Source of the DNA: an uncultured Phycisphaeraceae bacterium
Lineage (GTDB): Bacteria > Planctomycetota > Phycisphaerae > Phycisphaerales > UBA1924
Assembly (NCBI GenBank): GCA_937899905.1
Contig: CALCCF010000040.1
Span: 1-46,978, forward strand
Direction of reading: 5' to 3'
Length of the DNA: 46,978 bases
Shown: positions 1 through 7,285 of the stretch, piece after piece
How positions within the stretch are numbered: position 1 is the first letter of the stretch
How the letters are laid out: each line of letters starts with the position of its first letter
Notes under the pieces: model-generated
What the model was told of the DNA's origin: nothing
Databases searched by the model: none
Seen by the model: the letters and a program-made list of their open reading frames with translations, nothing else
Program-made: the position numbers and the translations under genes

Positions 1-2
1 AT

Positions 3-920
3 GTCTGCACGGCCGGCGACCACGACGCGCTCTTCACGATCCAGTCGGCATCCACGCCCTTCACGTTCGGACACGCGCTGCACGTGCACGGCCGCGAACG
101 CGTGCTCAACCGGGTCGGCGTTGAGCCGACGGGCGACGCGTTTAACTCGATCATCAAGCTCGATGCGGCCAACCGGCCGCACAACCCGTGTGTCAACAGC
201 GGCGCGATCGCGGTGACGAGCCTCCTGCACGAAGCGGGCGCCACCGAGGGCGTCAAGAACCTGCTGGAGTGCTTCAACCGCTTTGCCGGCCGCTCGCTGA
301 GCGTCGATCTGCCCGTATTCACGAGCGAGCGAAACCACGGGCACCGCAACCGTGCGATCGCCTACCTCATGCTCCACTTCGGGATGATTGAGGGCCGCGT
401 CGACGCCATCCTCGACCTGTACTTCCAGCAGTGCGCCATCCAGGTGAACTGCGCCGACCTTGCGACCATGGCCGCCACGCTGGCCAATGGGGGTACGAAC
501 CCTGTCACGGGCGAGCAGGCCATGGACGGCGCGTACGTGCGTGACGTGCTCACCGTCATGCAGACCTGCGGTATGTACGACTACTCCGGGCGCTGGGCCT
601 ACACGGTCGGCTTGCCGGCCAAGAGCGGGATCTCCGGCGGCATCCTGGCGGTGCTTCCGGGCAAGATGGGCATCGCCTGCTACTCGCCGCTCGTCGACGC
701 CTACGGCCACAGCGTGCGCGGCGTGCGTGTGTTCGAGGACCTGTCCACCGAGTTCGGGCTGCACCTCTTCGACGCCGCCCGCGGGCCGATGTCCGCGGCT
801 CATGACGAAGCATTCAAGAAGCGCAATGACGAGCCAGCGCCTGCTGCTTTAAGCGAGACCCCAACGGCATACACGCCCGATCGAGGGCGTGCTCCGGAAC
901 ACTCGGATGCGAAAGACTGA
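3..920 (+). CDS. glsA: Glutaminase A, 3' part (start lies outside the window)
   Basis: Serine-dependent glutaminase, which converts glutamine to glutamate and ammonia in the cytoplasm. The reading frame is open from base 3, and the first visible residues (VCTAGDHDALFTIQS) already match the active-site region, so the true start is upstream. Family hallmarks are present: NPCVNSGAIAV, SERNHGHRN, and CGMYDYSGRWAY followed by GLPAKSGISGGI. The expected S-x-x-K nucleophile/base motif reads S-A-S-T here (residues 15-18 of the visible part): the serine is kept, but the catalytic lysine is threonine. The about 45-residue tail after the conserved domain is not recognised. The gene converges on the recombinase gene that follows on the other strand. 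Family assignment is firm; activity is doubtful. Confidence 0.93.
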   Translation, partial: VCTAGDHDALFTIQSASTPFTFGHALHVHGRERVLNRVGVEPTGDAFNSIIKLDAANRPHNPCVNSGAIAVTSLLHEAGATEGVKNLLECFNRFAGRSLSVDLPVFTSERNHGHRNRAIAYLMLHFGMIEGRVDAILDLYFQQCAIQVNCADLATMAATLANGGTNPVTGEQAMDGAYVRDVLTVMQTCGMYDYSGRWAYTVGLPAKSGISGGILAVLPGKMGIACYSPLVDAYGHSVRGVRVFEDLSTEFGLHLFDAARGPMSAAHDEAFKKRNDEPAPAALSETPTAYTPDRGRAPEHSDAKD

Positions 921-923
921 CGA

Positions 924-1925
924 TTAGCTGGCTTCGGCGCGGGGGTGGGCCTTGTCGTAGGCCTCACGAAGGCGCTGGCCGCTCAGGTGGGTGTACACCT
1001 GCGTGGTACTCAGCGACTGGTGGCCCAGCAACGCCTGGACGCTGCGCAGATCAGCGCCGTTGTCCAGCAGGTGCGTCGCAAAGGTGTGCCGCAGCGTGTG
1101 CGGGCTGATCGACGAATCGAGGCCAACCAGGCCCAGGTACTTGTCAAGCTTGCGGCGAACCGAGCGGCTGCTCAGGCGCTTGCCGTGCTTGTTGATGAAC
1201 AGCGGGGTCTTGTCGGCCTCGCCCTTGAGCACGCTGGCGAACCGCGGATCGGTGCGCAGCCGCTCGACGTAGCGGCCCATGGTGTCCATGGCGCGCTGGC
1301 CTAGCGGCACGAGGCGGTCCTTGTTGCCCTTGCCCTTCACACGCAGCACCTTCTGCTCGAAGTCGACGTCGGCAAAGGTCAGGCCCACGAGCTCGCTCAC
1401 GCGCAGCCCCGTGGAGTACAGCGTCTGCAGGATGGCGCGGTCGCGCGTGCCCAGTACGTCTTTCTCGTCGGGGGCGCTGAGGAGCTGCTCGACCTGCTCG
1501 ATGGTGATGGCCTTGGGCAGGCGCTTAGTCTGCCGCGGCGTGCGGATGGCGACCATCGGGTTGCCATTGGAGAACTTGTTGCGGGCGGCCCACTTGAAGA
1601 ACGACCGCAGCGTCGCGATCTTGCGCGCCAGCGTGGCGGCCGAGTACTGGTGGGCGTCCAGGTGCTCGAGGAAGCCACGGATCAGGTCCGTGTCGGCCTC
1701 GCAAATGGCGTCGGTGATCGTGGAGTCGCCGCCCTTCTGGCCGGCGGCGCGGCGGTCGTAGGCCGCCTGCTCTGCTGACTCGTCGGGCTGGCGTTGCAGG
1801 TGCTCGACCAGGAACTCAACGAACTGCTTCAGGTCGGCCCCATAGCACCGCGCGGTGTAGGGGCTGAACTGACGCTCGTCGGTCAGGTAGCGGCTGAACG
1901 CATCGGTGAGCGGCAATGCCGTCAT
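924..1925 (-). CDS. xerC: Tyrosine recombinase, XerC/XerD type
   Basis: Site-specific recombinase of 333 residues, probably one of the Xer pair that resolves chromosome dimers. The N-terminal SAM-like DNA-binding domain spans about residues 5-115 and the catalytic domain about 135-325. The catalytic set is complete: R175 (STGLRVSEL), a lysine in GKGNKDR (197-203), H276-x-x-R279 (HTLRH), H302 (LLGHQS) and nucleophile Y311 (QVYTHL). An insertion of about 25 hydrophilic residues (45-72) makes the N-domain longer than in enterobacterial XerC. The ATG start is set by GAAGGAG eight bases upstream. XerC and XerD cannot be told apart by eye, and no dif site was recognised in the window. The gene stands alone and converges on the glutaminase gene. 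Confidence 0.93.
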   Translation of the reverse strand: MTALPLTDAFSRYLTDERQFSPYTARCYGADLKQFVEFLVEHLQRQPDESAEQAAYDRRAAGQKGGDSTITDAICEADTDLIRGFLEHLDAHQYSAATLARKIATLRSFFKWAARNKFSNGNPMVAIRTPRQTKRLPKAITIEQVEQLLSAPDEKDVLGTRDRAILQTLYSTGLRVSELVGLTFADVDFEQKVLRVKGKGNKDRLVPLGQRAMDTMGRYVERLRTDPRFASVLKGEADKTPLFINKHGKRLSSRSVRRKLDKYLGLVGLDSSISPHTLRHTFATHLLDNGADLRSVQALLGHQSLSTTQVYTHLSGQRLREAYDKAHPRAEAS

Positions 1926-2081
1926 AACTGCACTCCTTCGCGAAGCCCACTACGGGCCCCCGTCGGCTTGTCGCGAGGTCCGACTCGCATGCCCGACGCA
2001 TGAGATATCGGCCACTTGCGAAGCCCAGTTTCCTTCCCGTTCGTGTTTCTGGACGAAAAAGTTGCTTGGAAAATTTTTGGG

Positions 2082-2879
2082 TTATCCACCGCCAGGGCTC
2101 CCCAGCGGGGCAGCAGCCGGGGCGCCGGCGGCACGATCTCGCGCCAGCCGCACCCATTCGCGCTGGAGCAGCTGCCCAACGGCCTCAAACGTCACGAATC
2201 GCTCATAATCGGGCATGCTCTTGAGATACCGCTCCCACCCCAGAGCCGACACGGCATCGCGGCGGCCTTCGGCGTATCGACGCACCCGCATGCGGACGTC
2301 GTGATCGCGGCCATCGAGCACCATGACCACCGAGCTGGCCGGGCCGCGACCCGCGGCGGCCTGAGTGCCGAAGTAGTCGTACTCGGTGGGCTGCTCACGC
2401 AGCTGCCTCGCGTCGATGTCGAAGTCCGCCCCACCGCCGGCCTGCTCCAGGGCCCCGGGCCGGGCGTAGAGGGCGATCGAGAGGCCCACGATCGGCGCGA
2501 AGGGGTCATACGCGGTGATGCTGCCGACCAGCAGCCCGTCGGCGCCGAGCGCCAGGGCGAGGCGATCCAGATCGGCCGGGGTCTCCGGCCGAGCCATCTC
2601 CATAGCTCGCATGGCGTCGAGCGTGCGATTCAGAGGCAGCGAGCGCAGGCCCCGCGTTTGGGTGATGGTGGCCGACAGCGTGTCGCTGATCGCGAACTCG
2701 TCGACGGCGGTCGTGCCGCTCTCGTTGAGCAGCGGGACCACGGCCCAGATGGGCTCGGCAGGCGTGCTGGCGTAGGGCGAGATCAGCTGCTGGGGCGGTG
2801 TGAGCGGGTCGGGCTTGGCACACCCGCTCAAGCACACCATCAGGAGGACACACAACACGCCAAGACCGGCAGTCCGCAT
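2082..2879 (-). CDS. Putative lipoprotein, unknown function
   Basis: A 265-residue secreted protein with a lipoprotein signal: MRTAGLG start, hydrophobic core, then lipobox LSGC, predicting attachment through the cysteine to a membrane. The body has an alternating alpha/beta look with AVVPLLNESGT and ALGADGLLVGSIT. This recalls the CsgG/GNA1162-like periplasmic lipoproteins that begin with a sentence such as 'vaVlpf.n.sg', but the match is too weak to name a family. The ATG at 2879 is preferred over an upstream in-frame TTG at 2897; the ribosome site is weak for both. It lies downstream of the TolB-like lipoprotein gene on the same strand, 74 bp away, with a hairpin between them, so co-transcription is uncertain. 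Confidence 0.75.
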   Translation of the reverse strand: MRTAGLGVLCVLLMVCLSGCAKPDPLTPPQQLISPYASTPAEPIWAVVPLLNESGTTAVDEFAISDTLSATITQTRGLRSLPLNRTLDAMRAMEMARPETPADLDRLALALGADGLLVGSITAYDPFAPIVGLSIALYARPGALEQAGGGADFDIDARQLREQPTEYDYFGTQAAAGRGPASSVVMVLDGRDHDVRMRVRRYAEGRRDAVSALGWERYLKSMPDYERFVTFEAVGQLLQREWVRLARDRAAGAPAAAPLGSPGGG

Positions 2880-2901
2880 CCACCATTGTTGCACCAAAGC
2901 A

Positions 2902-2926
2902 CAACGCCCGGAGTTACCGGGCGTTG
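2902..2926 (-). terminator. Hairpin after the TolB-like gene
   Basis: Ten-base-pair perfect stem (caacgcccgg / ccgggcgttg) with a five-base loop, located 28 bp past the stop of the TolB-like gene on the minus strand. The following minus-strand bases (tgcttt) form only a weak U run, so it may attenuate rather than fully stop transcription into the lipoprotein gene. Confidence 0.55.
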
Positions 2927-2953
2927 GAACGGGACGAGTTTCGGCTTGGGGGC

Positions 2954-4351
2954 TTACTGGCCGTCGGGGACGGTCGTGAAGGCCTGGCCACCGCTGCTGG
3001 ACGTCGAGGGGTCCTCGCCGGTGGCGGCCAGAATGGCGCTGTTGGCGCTCATCGACCAGACGTTGTCCACACCGCCGCGGTCGGAGATGTAGAAGATCTG
3101 GTTGTCCGGGCCCCAGGTGGGCAGCAGGTTGACGGCGTTGTCGTCGGTCAGCTCAACCAGGGCGGTGCCGTCCTGGGCGACCATCCAGAGCTGGGCCGAG
3201 GCCGGACGGGTTTCTTCCATCTGGGCCCACTGCGTGGGGTTGGGGACGGTGGCGAAGGTGATCCACTTGCCGTCCTTGCTCCACGAGGGGTTGATGCACG
3301 CGGCGTAGGGGCTTGACGCCACCTGCGTCTGGTTGCTGGCATAGAAGCCGCTGAAGTCCAGGCTCCAGACCGTGAACGCGCGATCGCCGCGCTTCTTGCT
3401 GACCTGATAGAGGATGCGCTCGCCCTTGCCGTCGCTGCTGTTGCCAGCCACCGGCGACCACTGCGGGAAGAGGCCATAGGTCAGGAACTTGCTGACGCCG
3501 GGGTTGCCGACCTCGGTGACCCAGATCTCCCACTTGCCGCTGACCTCGCCGAGGCGGCTGAAGGCCAGGTACTTGCCGTCGGGGCTCCAGCTGGGGTGCA
3601 GCTCGTGGCTGCTCTCGGTGGTGATCTGCACGGCCTTGCCACCCTTGGTGGGCATGACGAACAGGTCCCAGTTGCCCGAGCGGTTGCTCGAGAAGGCCAC
3701 GCGCTTGCCATCGGGGCTGAACTTGGGCATCACGTCGTTGCCCTCGCTCTTGGTCAGGCGGGTGATGACGCGGCTGTCGACCGGCTTGATGAAGATGTCG
3801 CTGGTCTGGCTGTGCTGCGTGCTGGCGAAGGTGATGAAGTCGCCGTCGGGCGAGACATCGGGATCGAAGTCGGCACCCTCGACGCTGAAGCTCATCTGGG
3901 CCAGGTTCGAGCCGCCGATGCGGTCGGGATCGAGCGCGACCAGGCCGGCCTTGTCGGTGAAGACCTCGCCGTAGAAGCCGTGGACGGCGTCGGTGGGCTG
4001 GAACTGCGGCGGGGTCTTGGGCGAGAGGCTCAGCTGCTGGCCGGGGTTTGGCGCGCCGCTGGTGCGGTGGAAGCCCTGGGGGTCATCGGCGGTCAGGCCG
4101 ATGGCGTAGGGGTCGATCGGCTGGGCCGTCGACGGCGCGCGCTGGCTGCCGTAGCCCGATGAGGCTACGGGCTGGCGGTACAGGCTCGGGCCGGTCTGGA
4201 TCTGGCGCTGCGAGACCTTCGCGGTGCCCTGCCCATCGCCGGAGGCGATCGTGCCGGTGCCGCTGCTGGTGGTGCAGGCGGTGGTGAGGCCGGCGACCGC
4301 GATCAACGCCGCGGCGGCCAGGACGGTCGTGCTCGTGCTGCTGTGCATCAT
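2954..4351 (-). CDS. TolB-like beta-propeller lipoprotein (PD40 repeats)
   Basis: A 465-residue protein with a lipoprotein signal (lipobox LTTAC) and a run of WD40-like/PD40 blades of the TolB type. Visible blades contain DVSPDGDFITFAST, FSPDGKRVAFSSNRSGNWD, WSPDGKYLAFSR, WSKDGKWITFA and TWGPDNQIFYISDRGG. Proteins of this fold sit at the periplasmic face and bind protein or peptidoglycan partners; TolB itself belongs to the Tol-Pal system. No other tol/pal gene is in the window and the domain order lacks the TolB amino-terminal domain, so I call it TolB-like only. The ATG at 4351 has GGAG ten bases upstream; a second ATG follows immediately at 4348. Residues 30-110 are low-complexity Ser/Gly/Thr/Pro linker. 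An 18-bp palindrome lies about 70 bp upstream of the start. Confidence 0.85.
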   Translation of the reverse strand: MMHSSTSTTVLAAAALIAVAGLTTACTTSSGTGTIASGDGQGTAKVSQRQIQTGPSLYRQPVASSGYGSQRAPSTAQPIDPYAIGLTADDPQGFHRTSGAPNPGQQLSLSPKTPPQFQPTDAVHGFYGEVFTDKAGLVALDPDRIGGSNLAQMSFSVEGADFDPDVSPDGDFITFASTQHSQTSDIFIKPVDSRVITRLTKSEGNDVMPKFSPDGKRVAFSSNRSGNWDLFVMPTKGGKAVQITTESSHELHPSWSPDGKYLAFSRLGEVSGKWEIWVTEVGNPGVSKFLTYGLFPQWSPVAGNSSDGKGERILYQVSKKRGDRAFTVWSLDFSGFYASNQTQVASSPYAACINPSWSKDGKWITFATVPNPTQWAQMEETRPASAQLWMVAQDGTALVELTDDNAVNLLPTWGPDNQIFYISDRGGVDNVWSMSANSAILAATGEDPSTSSSGGQAFTTVPDGQ

Positions 4352-4419
4352 CTGATCAGAACTCCATCCCTGGGACACGGACCCGTGGATTGCGATGCGG
4401 GCAAAGGCCCGCCGACACC

Positions 4420-4437
4420 CCCTGACGCGCGTCAGGG
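4420..4437. promoter_or_regulatory. 18-bp perfect palindrome upstream of the TolB-like gene
   Basis: The sequence ccctgacgcgcgtcaggg reads identically on both strands and sits 69 bp before the ATG of the TolB-like gene, in noncoding DNA. Position and symmetry suit an operator for a dimeric regulator. It could equally be a chance GC-rich palindrome; no second copy was noticed elsewhere in the window. Confidence 0.35.
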
Positions 4438-4598
4438 CCGGGTGTCTGCCTTCGAGCGGGTCGGGCCGAACGTCCGGTCACACCGCCCATGCCGGTTGTT
4501 TCGGCGCAACGCGAAACGGACTGAAGCCAATCGAGCCCCGGCGACCGCAATTGACAATCGCGCCTCTGGAGCTGGGAGTTATGGGCCTCAAGTGCAAA

Positions 4599-4626
4599 AT
4601 GGGCCCGCGTGCGGACGCGGGCCCAT
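4599..4626 (-). terminator. Rho-independent terminator after the 92-residue protein gene
   Basis: Perfect 12-bp stem (atgggcccgcgt / acgcgggcccat) with a four-base loop, 38 bp past the stop codon of the minus-strand gene ending at 4664. On the minus strand the stem runs straight into ttttgcact, giving the usual short T run. Confidence 0.8.
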
Positions 4627-4663
4627 CGGGTGCTGCGTGTGAGTACGTGCGATCCGCCGCGGG

Positions 4664-4942
4664 TCAGACCCGGGCGTGGGAGTCGGCGCTTCGCCCCACA
4701 ATCGCGGGGGTCTCGCCCTTGCGGACCCACGGCACGTCGCGACGCTGCTCGGTGTGGTTCAGGCGATCAAGGTAGTGCCGAAGTTGGGGCTCTTCGAATC
4801 TCTCGAGGAATGCCGGCGAAGCCGAGCGGTTGATGGTGATGATGCGATCGACGACCTGCTCCCGGGTCAATCGCGTTGCAGTTCCAGGCGAGCGGACCTC
4901 CGCCATCTCGCACGACGATGGCCTCATAGCCAGGTCGCGCAT
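4664..4942 (-). CDS. Small hypothetical protein (92 residues)
   Basis: Short protein with no recognised domain. The central part (TREQVVDRIITINRSA, then FLERFEEPQLRHYLDRL) looks like two amphipathic helices, and the tail (DVPWVRKGETPAI) is charged. Support for being a real gene: a clean ATG with GGAG nine bases upstream, codon use with G/C at third positions, and a strong intrinsic terminator 38 bp downstream. The helical, charged character would suit a small DNA- or protein-binding partner, but no function can be assigned. It is transcribed away from the following gene, with a 147-bp divergent spacer. Confidence 0.7.
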   Translation of the reverse strand: MRDLAMRPSSCEMAEVRSPGTATRLTREQVVDRIITINRSASPAFLERFEEPQLRHYLDRLNHTEQRRDVPWVRKGETPAIVGRSADSHARV

Positions 4943-5089
4943 GATTCGCTTCTCCAGAGATTCCCCTACGTGGCCTGCCGTGGCCGGGTATGGAACCCCT
5001 CGTTGGCCCGCAGTTTTCGGTCCTTTCCGCGCTGCCTATCCAGATTTTGGCGGGGCACTGGCGCGGGTTGTGCGCCCCTAAACTGCAGC

Positions 5090-5815
5090 ATGCTGCGCTT
5101 CGGCCCAAGGTCTGGTGGTGGCTGGCAGGTGACCTCACAAGGTGGTGAGCTCCGCTGGCCAGTGTGGACCGGCAACATTTTTTCGCACACGCCCATGCCC
5201 GGCACCGGGCACACGGTCGTCGCGTGGTCTGGCTGGTTCGACGAAGACGCCCAGCCCGAGTCGGGCGTGTTCCACCATGACCCGCGAACCTGGGCCGGCG
5301 AGGGCTGGGACCACCTCGAAGCGAGGCTCGACGAGGTGCTGCCCCAGTTCGAGGCCGCCGACGCCCGGCTGCTCCTGCGGCCACACGTCCGCCACGTGGT
5401 TTCCGACGCCCCATCGATCCGCAAGGTGCTCGAGCGTTTCGATAGCCCGGCGCTGGGCATCTTCTTCGAGCCCGCGGCCATGCTGACGGCGGCCATGGTG
5501 GACGACGCCTCGGACCACCTCACCCGGCTGATCGAGGCCGTGCTCCAGGGCCCGATCGGCCCGGACCGGGTGCAGGCCTTCTTTCTCACCGGAGCCGAGC
5601 GACCAGCTCGCGGCGAGGTGTACCCCGAGCACGACGACCTGCTGGTTCCCGCACCAATGACCCGGGGCGCCATCGGCTACCACGACCTGTTGGGGGTGCT
5701 CCGGGCAACGGGGCCGTATCCCTGGCCGATCGTGCTGTACGACGAGGACGTGGACGCGCAGCTCGATATGCTGCGCCAGGCCGGCGTCCTACCGTCCGAG
5801 CCCGCCCAGGCCTAG
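5090..5815 (+). CDS. Hypothetical protein, possibly TIM-barrel-like
   Basis: A 241-residue cytoplasmic protein with no signal peptide. The frame is open further upstream, but that part runs antisense to the 92-residue gene, so the ATG at 5090 is chosen; no good ribosome site is visible. The segment LLLRPHVRHVV followed by PALGIFFEPAAML, and the closing PWPIVLYDEDVD, resemble the strand-helix rhythm and metal-ligand positions of sugar-phosphate isomerase/AP-endonuclease-2-like barrels. That is a weak visual impression only. It ends 30 bp before nuoC on the same strand and could share its transcript. Protein status is likely from length and GC3 bias; function is unknown. Confidence 0.7.
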   Translation: MLRFGPRSGGGWQVTSQGGELRWPVWTGNIFSHTPMPGTGHTVVAWSGWFDEDAQPESGVFHHDPRTWAGEGWDHLEARLDEVLPQFEAADARLLLRPHVRHVVSDAPSIRKVLERFDSPALGIFFEPAAMLTAAMVDDASDHLTRLIEAVLQGPIGPDRVQAFFLTGAERPARGEVYPEHDDLLVPAPMTRGAIGYHDLLGVLRATGPYPWPIVLYDEDVDAQLDMLRQAGVLPSEPAQA

Positions 5816-5845
5816 CGCCAATACGAAGGATTGGAACCACACCCC

Positions 5846-6397
5846 ATGTCCAAAGCGCCCACGCTCGACCATCCGAACTTCAAGGCCGTCAAGGAGGCCT
5901 TCCCGGGCGCGAAGCTCGGCGGCACCGAGTTCCGCGGGCAGTCGAGCCTGCTCGTCGAGCCCAAGGACGCGCACGCGATCCTTGAATACTTCAAGAACAC
6001 CCTGGGCTATGACTTCCTGGCCGACCTTGGCGGCGTGGACTATCTGAACTACCCCGACGAGAAGCCGGGGCGATTCGCGGTGATCTACAACCTGACGAAC
6101 ACGAAGACCGAGGACCGCTTCTTCGTGAAGACCTACGTCGACCCGACGCTGCCCACCGACGGCATTGAAAAAGATCCCGGCTTGGTCGTCGACAGCGTGT
6201 GCGACATTTGGCCCGGCGCCGAGTGGCCCGAGCGCGAGGTGTTCGACATGTACGGCATCCGCTTCAACAACCACCCCGACCTGCGCCGCATCCTGACGTG
6301 GAAGGACTATCCGGGCCACCCGCTGCGCAAGGACTACCCCGTCCGCGGCCGCGGCGAGCGCGAGAGCTACAAGATCGTCGATCGCAGCGATGCGTGA
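5846..6397 (+). CDS. nuoC: NADH-quinone oxidoreductase subunit C
   Basis: The 30-kDa peripheral-arm subunit of respiratory complex I, which helps dock the hydrophilic arm on the membrane arm. The protein is 183 residues. The family signature is nearly intact: [19 protein letters not shown] followed by [20 protein letters not shown]. The upstream half ([17 protein letters not shown]-like; here [15 protein letters not shown]) is also typical. The ATG at 5846 is used; an in-frame TTG at 5831 directly follows GAAGGA and is less plausible. No other complex I subunit gene flanks it, which is unusual, since nuo genes normally form one operon. A short, seemingly decaying gene overlaps its last 8 bases. 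Confidence 0.93.
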   Translation: MSKAPTLDHPNFKAVKEAFPGAKLGGTEFRGQSSLLVEPKDAHAILEYFKNTLGYDFLADLGGVDYLNYPDEKPGRFAVIYNLTNTKTEDRFFVKTYVDPTLPTDGIEKDPGLVVDSVCDIWPGAEWPEREVFDMYGIRFNNHPDLRRILTWKDYPGHPLRKDYPVRGRGERESYKIVDRSDA

Positions 6398-6776
6398 GAG
6401 ACTCTCACGGGTTCACGTCATCATAAGTGAGCCGTGGGACTTCCAAACCGAAAACCCGGATCCGTACCGCAACGGGCTTCTCACAGTTGTCAACGAGAAG
6501 TACGCCATCGTTGATTTTGTCGAGCACTATCGAGTGGGCGACACGCGCCACGATGCGATGGTCTGCATTTCTCGCCAAACTGACGCCGGATTCCGCGGTG
6601 GCTTGCTCCGATTCTACTTGCAGACGCGTATTGCCAGACCACTCGATTGTGGTTACGGCCCGCTCTAACAAAAAGATCGTGAGGCCTTGATCGAGGATCT
6701 TCGAGAGCCTGAATGGCGACTCACGCCAGCGTATCGCGGTTCGCTTCACGCTGGGTGGCGACGAACGCCGGATTAG
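6390..6776 (+). pseudogene. Small hypothetical gene, apparently interrupted
   Basis: The frame starts with an ATG that overlaps the end of nuoC by 8 bp and reads 92 residues to a TAA at 6666. The first 70 residues look protein-like (VHVIISEPWDFQTENPD, YAIVDFVEHYRVGDTRHDA). The same frame continues after the stop with a plausible tail, REALIEDLREPEWRLTP then AYRGSLHAGW, ending at a TAG at 6774. Just before the stop the sequence quality drops and the +1 frame (PDHSIVVTARSNKK) looks better, suggesting a pair of small indels. The base composition is less GC-rich at third positions than in neighbours. This reads best as a gene losing function or recently acquired; the 92-residue product may still be made. 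Product family is not recognised. Confidence 0.5.
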
Positions 6777-7099
6777 AAGATCGCCCACGCCGCGACGACG
6801 ATCGCGAGCACGACTCCGACAACGATCGCCCATACCGGCGTGCCCATCCGCGGGCCGCAGCTGGGGCCGACGCTGGACAGGCAGTTCCCGCAGACGGTCG
6901 CGTCGTCGTAGAGCTCGGTGCCGCAGCGCCAGCAGCTCTGGGTGACGCCGCCGAAGCGGTCGAGATCATCGTCGCTGGGGCCCTCGTCGAAGGCGTCGGT
7001 GGCGGGCGAGCGATTGACGACATCGCCCCGCCGAGCGGCGGCCCGCTTGGCAATCATCGAATCGGGCATGTCGTCCAGGGGACCGCTCGGGCCGCTCAT
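6773..7099 (-). CDS. Zinc-ribbon protein with C-terminal membrane anchor
   Basis: A 108-residue protein. Residues 56-73 hold two CxxC knuckles (CWRCGTE and CGNC) spaced like a zinc ribbon, and the last about 20 residues (from TPVWAIVVG to the AWAIF end) form one membrane helix with almost no tail after it. The acidic middle (DEGPSDDDLDRF) is probably disordered. The start at 7099 is chosen because the upstream extension of the frame is low-complexity and antisense to the DoxX gene. Small ribbon-plus-anchor proteins of this design are common in planctomycetes, and their role is unknown. It is transcribed divergently from the DoxX-like gene. Confidence 0.75.
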   Translation of the reverse strand: MSGPSGPLDDMPDSMIAKRAAARRGDVVNRSPATDAFDEGPSDDDLDRFGGVTQSCWRCGTELYDDATVCGNCLSSVGPSCGPRMGTPVWAIVVGVVLAIVVAAWAIF

Positions 7100-7285
7100 A
7101 GCCAAATGGTAAGGCTTCCCCCTCTTCCCCCGCCAGAAACGACAGGCTGGAGGGGCTTCTCCCAACAACATCAGGCGGGCCAGACGGGCGCGGGGCGGTT
7201 GGTCATCTCCGGGCCCATGCGTCGATAGTCTGGATCTTGGGCGCGGTGCACGCGCCGCGCGATGCCATCGGCAAGGAGGACGACC

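Noticed and set aside
872-891. Seven-base-pair hairpin near the end of glsA
   Set aside because: It lies inside the coding region with no T run, so it is not called as a terminator.
4356-4730. Minus-strand open frame between the TolB-like gene and the 92-residue gene
   Set aside because: It runs through a strong intrinsic terminator and has no protein-like composition.
6405-6833. Minus-strand open frame opposite the interrupted small gene
   Set aside because: Its composition is that of a mirror frame, it has no ribosome site, and its start lies within the 3' end of the zinc-ribbon gene.
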